In this document: piece after piece, positions 34,052 to 43,757 of the stretch | Layout: each line of letters opens with the position of its first letter | Position numbering within the stretch: position 1 is the first letter of the stretch | Assembly (NCBI RefSeq): GCF_001026905.1 | Contig: NZ_LAQL01000010.1 | Coordinates: 124,001-188,000, forward strand | Reading direction: 5' to 3' | Origin: Kiloniella spongiae | Lineage (GTDB): Bacteria > Pseudomonadota > Alphaproteobacteria > Kiloniellales > Kiloniellaceae | Length of the DNA: 64,000 nt | Program-made: the position numbers and the translations under genes | Notes under the pieces: model-generated | What the model was told of the DNA's origin: nothing | The model's database searches: none | Seen by the model: the letters and a program-made list of their open reading frames with translations, nothing else

Positions 34052-36223
34052 CTATTGCTGGAATTCTCTCGCCTTGTGTAATTTTTTATAGCTTTCTATT
34101 AATTTCAGATGCTTATCTAACCCTTCAAGTTTCATACTTGTCTTTGTTAGGCCATAAAATTTAACTTTCCCCGTCACAGATCCAACTGCGTTATCCATTA
34201 TGTCAGAACCGTACATTCTGGTGAAATTGGGGATAAAGTCATCAATATTCAATTCATCATCAAGTGTAATATCAAGAACCGCATCCAATGCCCGGTAAAA
34301 TAAAACACGCTCCACAGTATTTTCATTAAAGTTCAGAAAATCACCGATGCCGTCTTTTGCTTCTTCATATTCTTTAAGAGCCAGGTTAATCAGTATTTTC
34401 AACTCGCGGATATCCAGCTTGCCCCAAACTGTATTTTCATCAAATTCTATCCCGATCAAACCGGCAATGATTGTATAGGGATCCAACTCAGATTCTTCTA
34501 ACCGCTCAAGCAAAATTTCCAATTCATCATCAGTTAAAGAATGAATATTTAAAATGTCTTCCCTGAAAATTAATGCTTTATTGGTGTTATCCCAAATCAG
34601 GTCCTCCGCTGGATATACTTCTGAATAACCAGGTACCAAAATTCTGCAAGCCGTTGCCCCAAAATCATTATAGGACGCAATATAAACTTCTTTGCCAAGG
34701 TCTTTGAGAATGTTCATCAGGCATTCATTTTCTTCTTCTGTCGTGCCACTAAAATCCCATTCGCAGAAATCATAATCCTGTTTCGTGCTAAAAAACTTCC
34801 ACGATATAACACCAGTAGAATCAATGAAATGTTCAACAAAATTCCCAGGTTCTTTCACTGCATGGCTGCTGAACGTCGGAAGCGGAACATCATTCAAACC
34901 CTCAAAACTCCGCCCTTGCAATAGTTCTGTGAGGGAACGTTCCAAGGCCACTTCAAAGCTTGGGTGCGCCCCAAAAGAAGCAAAAACACCACCTGTTTTT
35001 GGGTTCATCAGGGTCACATTCATAACCGGAAATCTTCCACCCAATGATGCATCCTTCACCAAAATGGGGAAGCCTTTATCTTCAAGTTCCTCTATTCCAG
35101 CCAAAATATGAGGGTATTTTGCAAGAACTTCTTTTGGCACATCCGGAAGAACGATTTCTTCCTCAATAATTTCCCGTTTAACAGCGCGTTCAAATATTTC
35201 AGACAGACATTGTACCTTTGCTTCATTAAAGTTATTGCCTGCACTCATACCATTGCTAACAAATAGATTTTCAATCAGGTTTGATGGAAAATAGACCGTT
35301 TCCTGATCTGAGCTGCGTGTAAATGGTAGCGCACAAATACCGCGATCAGTTTGCCCTGAATTGGTATCAATTAAATGAGACGTTCTTAATTCACTATCAG
35401 GATTATAGAGTTGCATACAGAACTCATCCATCAACCCTTTTGGCAAGGCATCATCTGGGCCCGCTTTAAACCATTTTTCATTGGGATAATGCACAAACTC
35501 ACTATTTGCGATTTCTTCACCAAAATAATAGTCATTATAAAAGAAATTACAGCTAATTCGTTCTATATATTCCCCTAAAGCGGAACAAAGGGCGCTTTCT
35601 TTCGTTGCCCCCTTACCATTGGTATAGCACATCGGTGATGCAGCTTCGCGGATGTGAAGTGACCAAACATTCGGTACAATATTACGCCAGGATGCAGCCT
35701 CAATTTTAATACCAATATCCGACAAAATAGCCGTCATATTGGCAATCGTTTGTTCCAAAGGAAGATCTTTGCCCAGAATAGTTGTATTACCATCGCTCTC
35801 ATAGCTTTGTAACAACGACGCATCATCCAGATTTTCCACAGGATCAATTTTAAATTCTGGTCCTTGCTGGATAACTTTTTTGACTGTGCAACGATCGGCA
35901 GATCTTAAAATACCCGCCCGATCTCGTTCAGAAATACCCTCTGGCAATTCAATTTGAATTTGAAAGGTTTGGTTGTATCTGTTTTCCGGATCGATAATAT
36001 TATTCTGCGAAACCCTGATATCATCTGTGGGGATATCACGTGAAAGGCAATAGACCTTCACAAAGTAAGCGGCACATAGCGCAGAAGATGCTAAAAAATA
36101 GTCAAACGGACTTGGCGCAGTTCCATCCCCTTTATAGCGAATAGGCTGGTCAGTGATTATAGTAAAATCGTCAAACTTAGCCTCAAGTCTAAGGTTGTCC
36201 AAAAAATTTACGATAATTTCCAT
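34052..36223 (-). CDS. ycaO: OsmC-YcaO fusion protein
   Basis: This 723-residue protein has two parts. Residues 1-140 form an OsmC-like domain with both reactive cysteines placed as expected (Cys50 in ASSALCAAYF, Cys112 in SADRCTVKKV), implying thiol peroxidase-type chemistry. From about residue 165 it aligns along its length with E. coli YcaO, an ATP-dependent protein linked to methylthiolation of ribosomal protein S12 by RimO. Shared stretches include TNGKGATKESALCSALGEYI, SNGMSAGNNFNEAKVQCLSE and VYPAEDLIWDN. E. coli YcaO lacks the OsmC part. No precursor peptide or dehydrogenase gene lies nearby, so a peptide-natural-product role is unlikely. It is monocistronic. Confidence 0.9.
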   Translation of the reverse strand: MEIIVNFLDNLRLEAKFDDFTIITDQPIRYKGDGTAPSPFDYFLASSALCAAYFVKVYCLSRDIPTDDIRVSQNNIIDPENRYNQTFQIQIELPEGISERDRAGILRSADRCTVKKVIQQGPEFKIDPVENLDDASLLQSYESDGNTTILGKDLPLEQTIANMTAILSDIGIKIEAASWRNIVPNVWSLHIREAASPMCYTNGKGATKESALCSALGEYIERISCNFFYNDYYFGEEIANSEFVHYPNEKWFKAGPDDALPKGLMDEFCMQLYNPDSELRTSHLIDTNSGQTDRGICALPFTRSSDQETVYFPSNLIENLFVSNGMSAGNNFNEAKVQCLSEIFERAVKREIIEEEIVLPDVPKEVLAKYPHILAGIEELEDKGFPILVKDASLGGRFPVMNVTLMNPKTGGVFASFGAHPSFEVALERSLTELLQGRSFEGLNDVPLPTFSSHAVKEPGNFVEHFIDSTGVISWKFFSTKQDYDFCEWDFSGTTEEENECLMNILKDLGKEVYIASYNDFGATACRILVPGYSEVYPAEDLIWDNTNKALIFREDILNIHSLTDDELEILLERLEESELDPYTIIAGLIGIEFDENTVWGKLDIRELKILINLALKEYEEAKDGIGDFLNFNENTVERVLFYRALDAVLDITLDDELNIDDFIPNFTRMYGSDIMDNAVGSVTGKVKFYGLTKTSMKLEGLDKHLKLIESYKKLHKAREFQQ

Positions 36224-36281
36224 TTAACTATATCTTTCCTAAATATGTGCCATTATTACTTTCAGCTTTCATACCTCAAAT

Positions 36282-36344
36282 AAAAAAGCCCCCATCGCAC
36301 ATGCGATAGAGGTTTTTTATTTGGTTGCGAGGGTACACAACCCC
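36282..36344 (-). repeat. Two-hairpin terminator-like element, copy A
   Basis: Copy A lies 92 bp beyond the stop of the siderophore-interacting protein gene. Read on the minus strand, a GGTTG-type hairpin containing ACCCTCGCAACCA comes first. A second hairpin around TATCGCATGTGCGAT follows, flanked by CC/GG and ending in GGGGGCTTTTTT. The same two modules in the same order occur at 55643-55714. The second module is a plausible rho-independent terminator. Confidence 0.8.
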
Positions 36345-36435
36345 TGAAACTTCATTAGTAACTCTAAAATATCTACAGGAAAAACATTACATTTATTGCC
36401 AAGGTTAATCAAATATTTTTATACAATTTTATCGC

Positions 36436-37470
36436 TTATATTTTTTGCCAATAAGCAGCACAATAAAATCGAGTCGACTTTAATTTCCATTTAAATTTCA
36501 ATATTTTACGTATTTTTCGAGCATCATTTTGTTCACCGCCAAACCAGACATATATATCTTCATCATCAGGCAAAACGGTATCAATGATTGCGGATGAAAG
36601 CTCGTTATCACCATTACTTTGCAGCCATGAGATTTCTACGCCATCAGGTTTTTGAAGATCAATCTGATAATTTTGCTTTCGTGTTGAAAGATACACTTGT
36701 CCTTTCGTATCTGGAGAACATCGTTCCAAAATTCGGGAAATGGCAGGTAGGGCAGTTTCATCGCCCCCCATTAACAGCCAATTGTTATTGATGTAACTGC
36801 CCCCGCCTGGTCCCATAATACCAACGGTTGTTCCCTCCGAAACGCTTTCAGCCCAGTCGGCCGCAACACCTCCTTTATGTCGCACCAAATCAAAATCCAT
36901 TTCCCCCTGATCAGATCGGATATAACGTGCGGTATAAACACGGTTGTGCAATTCATCTTGTCCTTCGGGAAATTGTACTTTTCCTGATGTGAGCCTGATT
37001 GGCCATACAGGTTTTTTGTTTGGTTTTTTAGGTAACAAAAGCCGAAAATGTAGGCCCCCATCCTCAAAGAGATCAAGATCATTCCCTGCTAAAGTCAACC
37101 GTAGCATCCCTTCGTTAAGAATCACTCGTTTGACGACTTTCATCGTCCGAAAGTTAGCAGGTGTTCCCACGACAATTTTATTACCACTCCAAACCAAATC
37201 AGAAAGCTTGATTCCGGGCATGTGTTCCACCAAATAATCAGCAACAAAATCACGCATAATATCAAGCCCGTCATCTCTGTCAGTTTCCACGACCAAACTC
37301 ATTTGATCTTTGGTTGCTGAAAGCCGTAACAGGCCATACTCGCTTCTAATGGAAAAGCTATTATCATTATGCTTCTCTGCTTGTAGTTCATGCTGCTCAA
37401 TGTGCCGAACCTGTGCTTCAAGATGTTGATCAGCATCGGGAAAAGAAAGACTAAGGGAAGACTGAAACAT
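36436..37470 (-). CDS. Siderophore-interacting protein with N-terminal DUF2218-like domain
   Basis: This 344-residue protein has an N-terminal segment of about 95 residues (DDGLDIMRDFVADYLVEHMP) that resembles DUF2218, often found with iron-uptake reductases. The remainder is a SIP/ViuB-type flavoreductase. MKVVKRVILNEGMLRLTLAG and HFRLLLPKK form the FAD-binding part, with the family's DFDLVRHKGGVAADWA and WLLMGGDETALPAISRIL downstream. It would reduce ferric siderophore in the cytoplasm to free the iron. Last gene of iron system 1, 45 bp after the permease gene. Confidence 0.9.
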   Translation of the reverse strand: MFQSSLSLSFPDADQHLEAQVRHIEQHELQAEKHNDNSFSIRSEYGLLRLSATKDQMSLVVETDRDDGLDIMRDFVADYLVEHMPGIKLSDLVWSGNKIVVGTPANFRTMKVVKRVILNEGMLRLTLAGNDLDLFEDGGLHFRLLLPKKPNKKPVWPIRLTSGKVQFPEGQDELHNRVYTARYIRSDQGEMDFDLVRHKGGVAADWAESVSEGTTVGIMGPGGGSYINNNWLLMGGDETALPAISRILERCSPDTKGQVYLSTRKQNYQIDLQKPDGVEISWLQSNGDNELSSAIIDTVLPDDEDIYVWFGGEQNDARKIRKILKFKWKLKSTRFYCAAYWQKI

Positions 37471-37514
37471 GGTTCGCCTATTATAATTTAGAGTTTAGAA
37501 TTAGGTAAAAAGCG

Positions 37515-39518
37515 TTACGCATTACTACTTCGCGTAAAGGCATTCTGGCGGCTCATTAAAATCAACAATAAAGGTGTTCCGACAAGTGCAGAAAGTAATC
37601 CAGCAGGCATTTCATAAGGGTAATCAATGACACGGCCAATCCAATCGGCAACCACCATCAAAGATCCCCCCGCAAGAGCAGCAACAACCATTTGGAAACG
37701 GGCTTGAAGAAGGCCCAAGGACCTTGCGATATGAGGTGTCATTAATCCGACAAAGCTGAGCGGTCCGACAAGAACCGTCGCTCCAGCGGTTAAACAGGAT
37801 GCCACAGCAAAAAGGACAAAACGTGATCTCCTCACATTAACACCGAGTGCGAGCGATACTTTTTCGCCTAAGTTCAAAACATCCAACGCACGTGATCCGG
37901 ACAGGAGCGGTACCATCAAGACGCATCCGATTAACAAAGCACTACAGGCAGCTTCAAGACTAACCCCATAGGTTGATCCAGCCATAATACGAAGAAGATG
38001 AACGGAACGCAGGTCACCTGTTGCGGCCAAGGCGCCAATCAAAGCGTCAATCAAGGCACCCAAGGCAACACCAATCAAAATCATACGTTCTGGTTGAAAC
38101 CCACTTCTTTTCCCAAAGGCAAAAAGAGTGGCAAGAACTATGCTTGACCCAAATAGAGCACCAACCGCCATGATTTCAGGGGTCACACCAACAACAAGAT
38201 AGATGCAAACGCCGATACCCATCATCGCCCCGGCATTAATACCAAGAACTTCGGGACTCGCCATGATGTTACCCGTCAAACGCTGAAGAATCATTCCAGC
38301 CAGGGCCAACATAATTCCAGCGCTAAAAGCAGCAATAACACGTGGTACACGCCATTGATAAACATCATCCCAATTACCAGATAAATCGAAAGCCCATCCC
38401 AAATCAGCATCACGCCCAAAGGTAACAGCAAAAGCCACAACACCGATTGAGATCAATAACATAACAATCAGCACCTTCAGGCCCGCCGTTTGTCGCCAAA
38501 CAACCGAAACTTCGTTTGTTTGAACTACGGTTTCAAATTTCATTCTGGGAATCAGGAACAATAAAAGAGGAGATCCTAAAAGTGCTGTCACGGCCCCCGT
38601 TGGCACAAATTCACGCAAGCTACCGGCCAGGATCTGAATAACCGCGTCAGTCATCCACAACAAAGCAGCACCAATCAATGCGCTCCATATCAATTGAGAG
38701 AGAACTCGTCGCGCACCGCAAAGCCTGACAATCATCGGTGCGACGAGTCCGATAAAGCCGATAACCCCGACAGCACTTGTTACAAAAGCAGCCAAAGCAA
38801 TCGCAATGGATACTGCAAAAAAACGGATCATCCCCGGTGAAACACCCAAAGACGACGTACTACCATCCCCCAAAACCAAAAGGGAGAAAGGCCGCACCAT
38901 CACCATGGACAAACCAAACAGAACCAATAATTGAGGCCAAAGTATATTCGCAACATCCCAGCTTTGTTGAGACAGAGATCCAGCACCCCAAATAAACAGG
39001 CTGGCAAGATAACGATCGTTTAGCAAAACAAGCAAAGAGGCCAGTGCACCAAAATAGAGACTAACAATCAGCCCAGTTAAAACCAGTGAAATCGGTGAAA
39101 AATCCCGGCGTGCCATGAGACCAAACACAAGAGCAGCAGCAACACCAGCCCCAACCAGAGCAATGACTTCACGGCCATACACCAGTGTTGCTGGGAAAAA
39201 TAATCCGGCAATGACCAAGGCCAGATATGCCCCTGCAGATACCCCCATTGTCGTTGGAGATGCGAGTGGATTACGCAACGCCAGTTGGAGTATTGCACCG
39301 GAAAACCCAAGAGCAAGCCCAGAAAGGATTGCCACGCTCAAACGTGGTAAGCCGGAATAAAGAACGAGCATCTCTCGAACATTGTATTCATCGCAGCTTA
39401 TCCCATTGCTCAGGATATCCTGAAGGTCCTGCCCCATAAGTAACCAGGACAAAAACAGAGCGACACCAGTGATTGTAAAAAACAGAGCCGGGTTATAGTT
39501 GCGCTGGATTTCACTCAT
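37515..39518 (-). CDS. fhuB: Fused FhuB-type iron-siderophore permease
   Basis: This 667-residue protein has two tandem FecCD-type domains (roughly 1-330 and 335-667), each with about ten membrane segments. Both carry the conserved GxxLALAGxxLQ / GxxLGxSGAxLQ region (GLALGFSGAILQLALRNPLA, then IMLALAGMILQRLTGNIMA) and a GxxGFxGLxxPH/M element. This fused form is typical of hydroxamate importers such as FhuB. It overlaps the fhuD-like stop as ATGA. The specific siderophore is not determinable. Confidence 0.93.
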   Translation of the reverse strand: MSEIQRNYNPALFFTITGVALFLSWLLMGQDLQDILSNGISCDEYNVREMLVLYSGLPRLSVAILSGLALGFSGAILQLALRNPLASPTTMGVSAGAYLALVIAGLFFPATLVYGREVIALVGAGVAAALVFGLMARRDFSPISLVLTGLIVSLYFGALASLLVLLNDRYLASLFIWGAGSLSQQSWDVANILWPQLLVLFGLSMVMVRPFSLLVLGDGSTSSLGVSPGMIRFFAVSIAIALAAFVTSAVGVIGFIGLVAPMIVRLCGARRVLSQLIWSALIGAALLWMTDAVIQILAGSLREFVPTGAVTALLGSPLLLFLIPRMKFETVVQTNEVSVVWRQTAGLKVLIVMLLISIGVVAFAVTFGRDADLGWAFDLSGNWDDVYQWRVPRVIAAFSAGIMLALAGMILQRLTGNIMASPEVLGINAGAMMGIGVCIYLVVGVTPEIMAVGALFGSSIVLATLFAFGKRSGFQPERMILIGVALGALIDALIGALAATGDLRSVHLLRIMAGSTYGVSLEAACSALLIGCVLMVPLLSGSRALDVLNLGEKVSLALGVNVRRSRFVLFAVASCLTAGATVLVGPLSFVGLMTPHIARSLGLLQARFQMVVAALAGGSLMVVADWIGRVIDYPYEMPAGLLSALVGTPLLLILMSRQNAFTRSSNA

Positions 39519-40465
39519 GAATAACGGCTTTCGAGATGAGACAAGATCAAAGAAAGAAAACGTTCCGCGGATGGCAACATACCGAACATCATGACTGGTG
39601 GTAACAAAGCAAAGCGATCATTTTGCACAGAAGGTAAATGCTTCCACAGCGGACTTTTTTCCAATGTTGGCTTTATGTCATCCATCAGGGGTTCAAAAAC
39701 AACCAACTCCATATCCTCAGAGGCTTCTGATGCCAAACGTTCCAATCCAATTGTCTGAAATCCCCAATAATTGGTTTCACCCGTCCAGGCATTGATCAAC
39801 CCAACCTCATCCATCACATTTTGGTATAAGCTATTCACGCCATAGACCCGGGCATGACGCGCATCCATAAAATTCAGCAGTGTGAGAGAAGGGTAATTTC
39901 TTTTAGCTACGAGATCTCGTGCAGCAGCCAGTTTTGTCTCAAAGGATTTGAGGTAATCTGCTGCTTCAGCTTCCATGCCAAGCAAAACACCAAGTTTTCG
40001 GGTGATCTCGCGAGAAGCTGATAAAGGTTGGCTTTGTCCGTCAAAAAGCGGGATAATTTCTATTGGCGCAATTTTTTCCAACACAGGTTTATGGCTGGTT
40101 GTATAGGGTGTCATAATAATGAGATCGGGTTTTAACCGTGATACGGCCTCCAGATTAATAACCAGATCCTGCCCAATATCTGCAACAGAATTAGGTAGTT
40201 TTGGCTCTCGCACCCAAAAATTCCAGCGTTGAGCAGCAATCACACCAACAGGAGGTAACCCGAGTTCTATAAGCGTCGTTGCCGACCCGTAATCAAGACA
40301 TATAATACGATGCGGCTTGTTCTCGCCGTGAGAATTTTGCGCGACAGTCAGGGAGGGGAAGAGTGATGCAGTCAATCCCATCGTTCCCATGGTCAAAAAC
40401 CTTCGTCGGTTTAGGTGTAATTTCTGCGCGCCCTTTATCAGCTCACTCTCATGATCAGGCAACAT
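39515..40465 (-). CDS. fhuD: FhuD-type iron-siderophore binding protein
   Basis: The start is ATG at 40465, overlapping the ATPase gene by 11 bp (316 residues). A twin-arginine signal (NRRRFLTMGTMGLTASL) precedes the mature binding protein. The body has the class III layout: RIICLDYGSATTLIELGLPP, INLEAVSRLKPDLIIMTPYT, then a helical linker and C-lobe (FALLPPVMMFGMLPSAERFL). It would deliver ferric siderophore to the fused permease in the periplasm. Confidence 0.9.
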   Translation of the reverse strand: MLPDHESELIKGAQKLHLNRRRFLTMGTMGLTASLFPSLTVAQNSHGENKPHRIICLDYGSATTLIELGLPPVGVIAAQRWNFWVREPKLPNSVADIGQDLVINLEAVSRLKPDLIIMTPYTTSHKPVLEKIAPIEIIPLFDGQSQPLSASREITRKLGVLLGMEAEAADYLKSFETKLAAARDLVAKRNYPSLTLLNFMDARHARVYGVNSLYQNVMDEVGLINAWTGETNYWGFQTIGLERLASEASEDMELVVFEPLMDDIKPTLEKSPLWKHLPSVQNDRFALLPPVMMFGMLPSAERFLSLILSHLESRYS

Positions 40466-41264
40466 AGGTGATTGCCCCCTCACCTTTCGGATGTGGTAAA
40501 ACCCCCATATCAACCCCAAAGATCTTTGCAAGCGTTTCGCTTTGCAGGATATCACTTGGTGTACCATCTGCGATTAGCTCGCCATCCCGCAATGCCAAAA
40601 GGCGATCACAAAAACGACCTGCCATATTGATATCGTGCAAAACCATTAGAACAGAGATATTTTTTTTACGAGCAAGATCCCTTATCAGATTTAAAACTTC
40701 AACCTGATGGGAAACATCAAGGGCCGAAATAGGTTCGTCCAGAAACAGGCATTTCGCATCTTGCGCAATCAGCATGGCAATCCAGACACGCTGGCGTTCA
40801 CCCCCAGATAAATTATCAACCTGACGGTCACGTAAAACAGACGTGTTGGTCAATTCCAAAGCTTCATCAACTTTTTGCCGATCCCGATCAGTAAAACGAC
40901 GAAACGCACCGTGCCATGGGTAACGACCATGGGAAACCAGTTCTTCAACCAAGAGACCTTGTGCCGGTGGTATATGCTGCGGCAAATAAGCGACATGACG
41001 GGCAAAATCTTTTTGCTTCCATGTACTGAAATCAACATCATTTAGCTGTAAGGTACCAGTCGATGGTTCCATCTGACGGGCAAGAAGCTTAACCAGCGTT
41101 GATTTACCAGAACCATTATGCCCCAAAAGTCCGCATACAACACCAGTTTGTAGGCCTAGGCTAACGGGTTTCAGAATAGACGCCGAACCAGCCGTGAACG
41201 AAAGCTCACGACTGGTTAGAACAGGCTGTCTTTCTGAAGAAAGGACAGTTTGATGCAATGTCAT
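40455..41264 (-). CDS. fhuC: FhuC-type iron-siderophore ABC ATPase
   Basis: This 269-residue ABC protein has Walker A GHNGSGKS, signature LSGGERQRVWIAMLIA, Walker B CLFLDEPISALD and switch His in VLMVLHDINMA. It is 1 bp overlapped with the receptor stop (TAATG), so expression follows the receptor. It powers the fused permease downstream. Confidence 0.94.
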   Translation of the reverse strand: MTLHQTVLSSERQPVLTSRELSFTAGSASILKPVSLGLQTGVVCGLLGHNGSGKSTLVKLLARQMEPSTGTLQLNDVDFSTWKQKDFARHVAYLPQHIPPAQGLLVEELVSHGRYPWHGAFRRFTDRDRQKVDEALELTNTSVLRDRQVDNLSGGERQRVWIAMLIAQDAKCLFLDEPISALDVSHQVEVLNLIRDLARKKNISVLMVLHDINMAGRFCDRLLALRDGELIADGTPSDILQSETLAKIFGVDMGVLPHPKGEGAITYVA

Positions 41265-43639
41265 TAGAAACGATAACGAAGGCTGGCTTGTACAGTTCGC
41301 CCCTCGTCCTTATAACAACTTCCGGACGCACAGATCTGCCCATCTTTATCAAAGATATTGTTGGCGTTAATCTTGAACTCTGCCCCTTCAAGTTTGTTAC
41401 TTATCTCCCCAAGGTCATAACGTAACGCAGCATCAAAGAAATATCGTTCACTGTTTTCAATGGTATTTGTATCATTACCTTCACTTTCGCCAAAGTAACG
41501 CACACCACCGGATACACCTAACCCTCGGAAAGAGCTGTTTTGAAACTCATAATCAACATAAGTTGAGAAAGTATGGAGAGGAATACCTGAAACTTGTTTT
41601 CCGATTGTACCTGATGGACCATCTTTAATTTCAACGTCGGTATAGGCATAGGCCGCATTCAAGCTGAGACCCTCCATCAAGCTTGCCACTGCTTCCAGCT
41701 CAAAACCGCGCGAGCGCATGTCCTGTTGGACTTGAACATTAATCCCTGAGGATGAATCAAAAACAACACCATCTTCCTGATCAATCTGAAAAACAGAAGC
41801 CTGGATGATCGCATTTTCATTCAGGAATTCATACTTTAAGCCTGCTTCCATTTGCTCCCCGACAGTTGGCGCTGCCGGCGTACCATTCACAAGATTACCT
41901 ACATTCGGCGTAAAAGATGTCGAATAGTTCGCAAAAGGTACCAAACCGAAATCTGTGACATAAGACAATCCTAACTGCCAGGACATTTCTTCTTCGTCTT
42001 GTTTGATCGTACCCGTGTTGTTTTTGGTTTCTGCATCAAGAAAATCGTACCTAACACCTGCATTCAGACGCCATTGTCGCCAAGCAAGTGAATCATGCAT
42101 GTAAATGCCGATCTGATCCTGTTCCTGCTCGACATCCAGTGCAGGGTTCATCGTAATCGCCCCGCCTATTGCGCCAAAACCCTGACGTTGATCATACTCG
42201 TTCGCACCGTAATCAAAACCACTGACCAGCGTATGCTTAACAGATCCGGTTTCCACAGACGTAATAAGGTGGTTATCGATCACAAACGTTTTTTGCTCTT
42301 CCACTGCCAAGCCAGCATTCTGGATTGATCCATCTGCCCCCTGTCGAAAAGCATATTCCAGGTTGATATCAACATCGGCATAGCGAGTATTTTGACGGAA
42401 GGTAAAGGTATCGTTGAAACGATGTTCGAACTCATAGCCTAGGCGGTACTGTTCATGATCAAAGTCATTCCAGTCTTCATGGCCGCTGTAGAGATCTGTT
42501 ATACCGTTTGCATCATTGAAGAAGAACGCCGTCCCGCCAGTCTGAGAGTCCATATATTCAGTCAGAACAGTAAGTTTGGTATCTTCTGTTGGTCGCCATT
42601 CGATAACCGGGGCAATATATGTGCGGTTATCATTATACCCCGGCAGATCGGTTTCACTATCCCGAACAACGCCCGTCAGACGATATTTGAGGGTTTCTTC
42701 TTCATCAACAGAATCAGAGAAATCAAAGTTCCCCTGAAAACGTTCATTATTACCAAGAATAAACTCAACTTCGCGCAAACGATCTTTTGTTGGGCGCTTT
42801 GTAACAATGTTAGCAAAACCACCTGATGAGCTGGCTCCATAAAGCGTGGATGACGGCCCTTTAAGTATTTCAACGCCTTCAACACCATAAGGTTCAGCAC
42901 GGTACACAGCCGAAGAACCGCTAAACTGACGCAACCCGTCGCGGAACACGCCGTTATAAACTCCATCAAATCCGCGGATGGTAAAAGAATCATACCGATT
43001 ATCAAAACCAAAGGCGCTGGTGACAATTCCCGGGGTATAGGCAAGCGCTTCATTCAAAGTTCTTGGTGCCCGATCATCCAATTGTCGCTCTGTCACAACC
43101 GAAATATTCTGCGGCACTTCAATCAGTGGCGTATCTTTTTTAGTGCCGATCTGACTTACCAATGGAACGTAGCCATCCTGTACAAGGGTATCATCACTTT
43201 CGGCCTCGATCACTATGGGAGCCAGACGACTATTTTCCTGATTGGCTTCCGGATCAAACTGCCCAATTGTGACGGCATCATCATCAGAGATAATAAAGTT
43301 CAAGCCAGTACCATCAAGCAACACAGCAAGAGCACGTTCAATGGACATAACTCCGTGTACACCAGATGTTCTTAAACTTTCCAAGGCAGCACTATCTGCC
43401 AGAATTTGGACATTGGCTTGTTGTCCAAAAAGTAAAACCCCCTCTGCTAAGGATTGCGGCGCAATCTGGAAACGTAAATTTTGTTGCTGTGCCTGTGCAA
43501 TTTCGTCGGCTGCTTTTTGATTGGCTGTTTGGGCAAAACCACTGTTAGTCATTATCAATGATGTTGCCAAAGCTGTTGTCATCATCATTGCATAACGGCG
43601 CAAGACTTTAGTCTTACGTATTTCTTGAACCTCACTCAT
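41264..43639 (-). CDS. TonB-dependent siderophore receptor with STN signalling domain
   Basis: The start is ATG at 43639 with GGAG upstream (791 residues). A signal peptide is followed by an STN domain (RFQIAPQSLAEGVLLFGQQA, then SIERALAVLLDGTGL), which contacts a FecR-type anti-sigma protein. Next come the plug (LIEVPQNISVVTERQLDD, LKGPSSTLYGASSSGGFAN) and a beta barrel ending in VQASLRYRF, with the terminal Phe of outer-membrane proteins. Resemblance is to the ferrichrome/ferrioxamine receptor group. Upstream fecR and sigma genes show that ligand binding feeds back on transcription. Confidence 0.95.
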   Translation of the reverse strand: MSEVQEIRKTKVLRRYAMMMTTALATSLIMTNSGFAQTANQKAADEIAQAQQQNLRFQIAPQSLAEGVLLFGQQANVQILADSAALESLRTSGVHGVMSIERALAVLLDGTGLNFIISDDDAVTIGQFDPEANQENSRLAPIVIEAESDDTLVQDGYVPLVSQIGTKKDTPLIEVPQNISVVTERQLDDRAPRTLNEALAYTPGIVTSAFGFDNRYDSFTIRGFDGVYNGVFRDGLRQFSGSSAVYRAEPYGVEGVEILKGPSSTLYGASSSGGFANIVTKRPTKDRLREVEFILGNNERFQGNFDFSDSVDEEETLKYRLTGVVRDSETDLPGYNDNRTYIAPVIEWRPTEDTKLTVLTEYMDSQTGGTAFFFNDANGITDLYSGHEDWNDFDHEQYRLGYEFEHRFNDTFTFRQNTRYADVDINLEYAFRQGADGSIQNAGLAVEEQKTFVIDNHLITSVETGSVKHTLVSGFDYGANEYDQRQGFGAIGGAITMNPALDVEQEQDQIGIYMHDSLAWRQWRLNAGVRYDFLDAETKNNTGTIKQDEEEMSWQLGLSYVTDFGLVPFANYSTSFTPNVGNLVNGTPAAPTVGEQMEAGLKYEFLNENAIIQASVFQIDQEDGVVFDSSSGINVQVQQDMRSRGFELEAVASLMEGLSLNAAYAYTDVEIKDGPSGTIGKQVSGIPLHTFSTYVDYEFQNSSFRGLGVSGGVRYFGESEGNDTNTIENSERYFFDAALRYDLGEISNKLEGAEFKINANNIFDKDGQICASGSCYKDEGRTVQASLRYRF

Positions 43640-43686
43640 TGAGCGGTCTCCACTATTTTTCGTTGAGAGCCTGAGCCGAAACCCCA

Positions 43687-43705
43687 AATGCGAACAAGTC
43701 GCATT
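43687..43705. promoter_or_regulatory. Candidate Fur-like palindrome upstream of the siderophore receptor
   Basis: AATGCGAACAAGTCGCATT has 7-bp perfect arms (8 bp counting one more base each side) and lies 48 bp before the receptor ATG. It shares the AAT...ATT frame and TGCGAA core of iron-regulator sites elsewhere in this window. It could instead act as a hairpin in the mRNA. Confidence 0.45.
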
Positions 43706-43757
43706 TTCATCTCCTATAACTCAACAACGAAGGAGCGCGCCCGTTTTTCAATTTTTT

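Noticed and set aside
34052-36223. RiPP (peptide natural product) cluster based on the YcaO domain
   Set aside because: The YcaO part matches the E. coli ribosomal-modification type, and no precursor peptide, dehydrogenase or exporter is adjacent.
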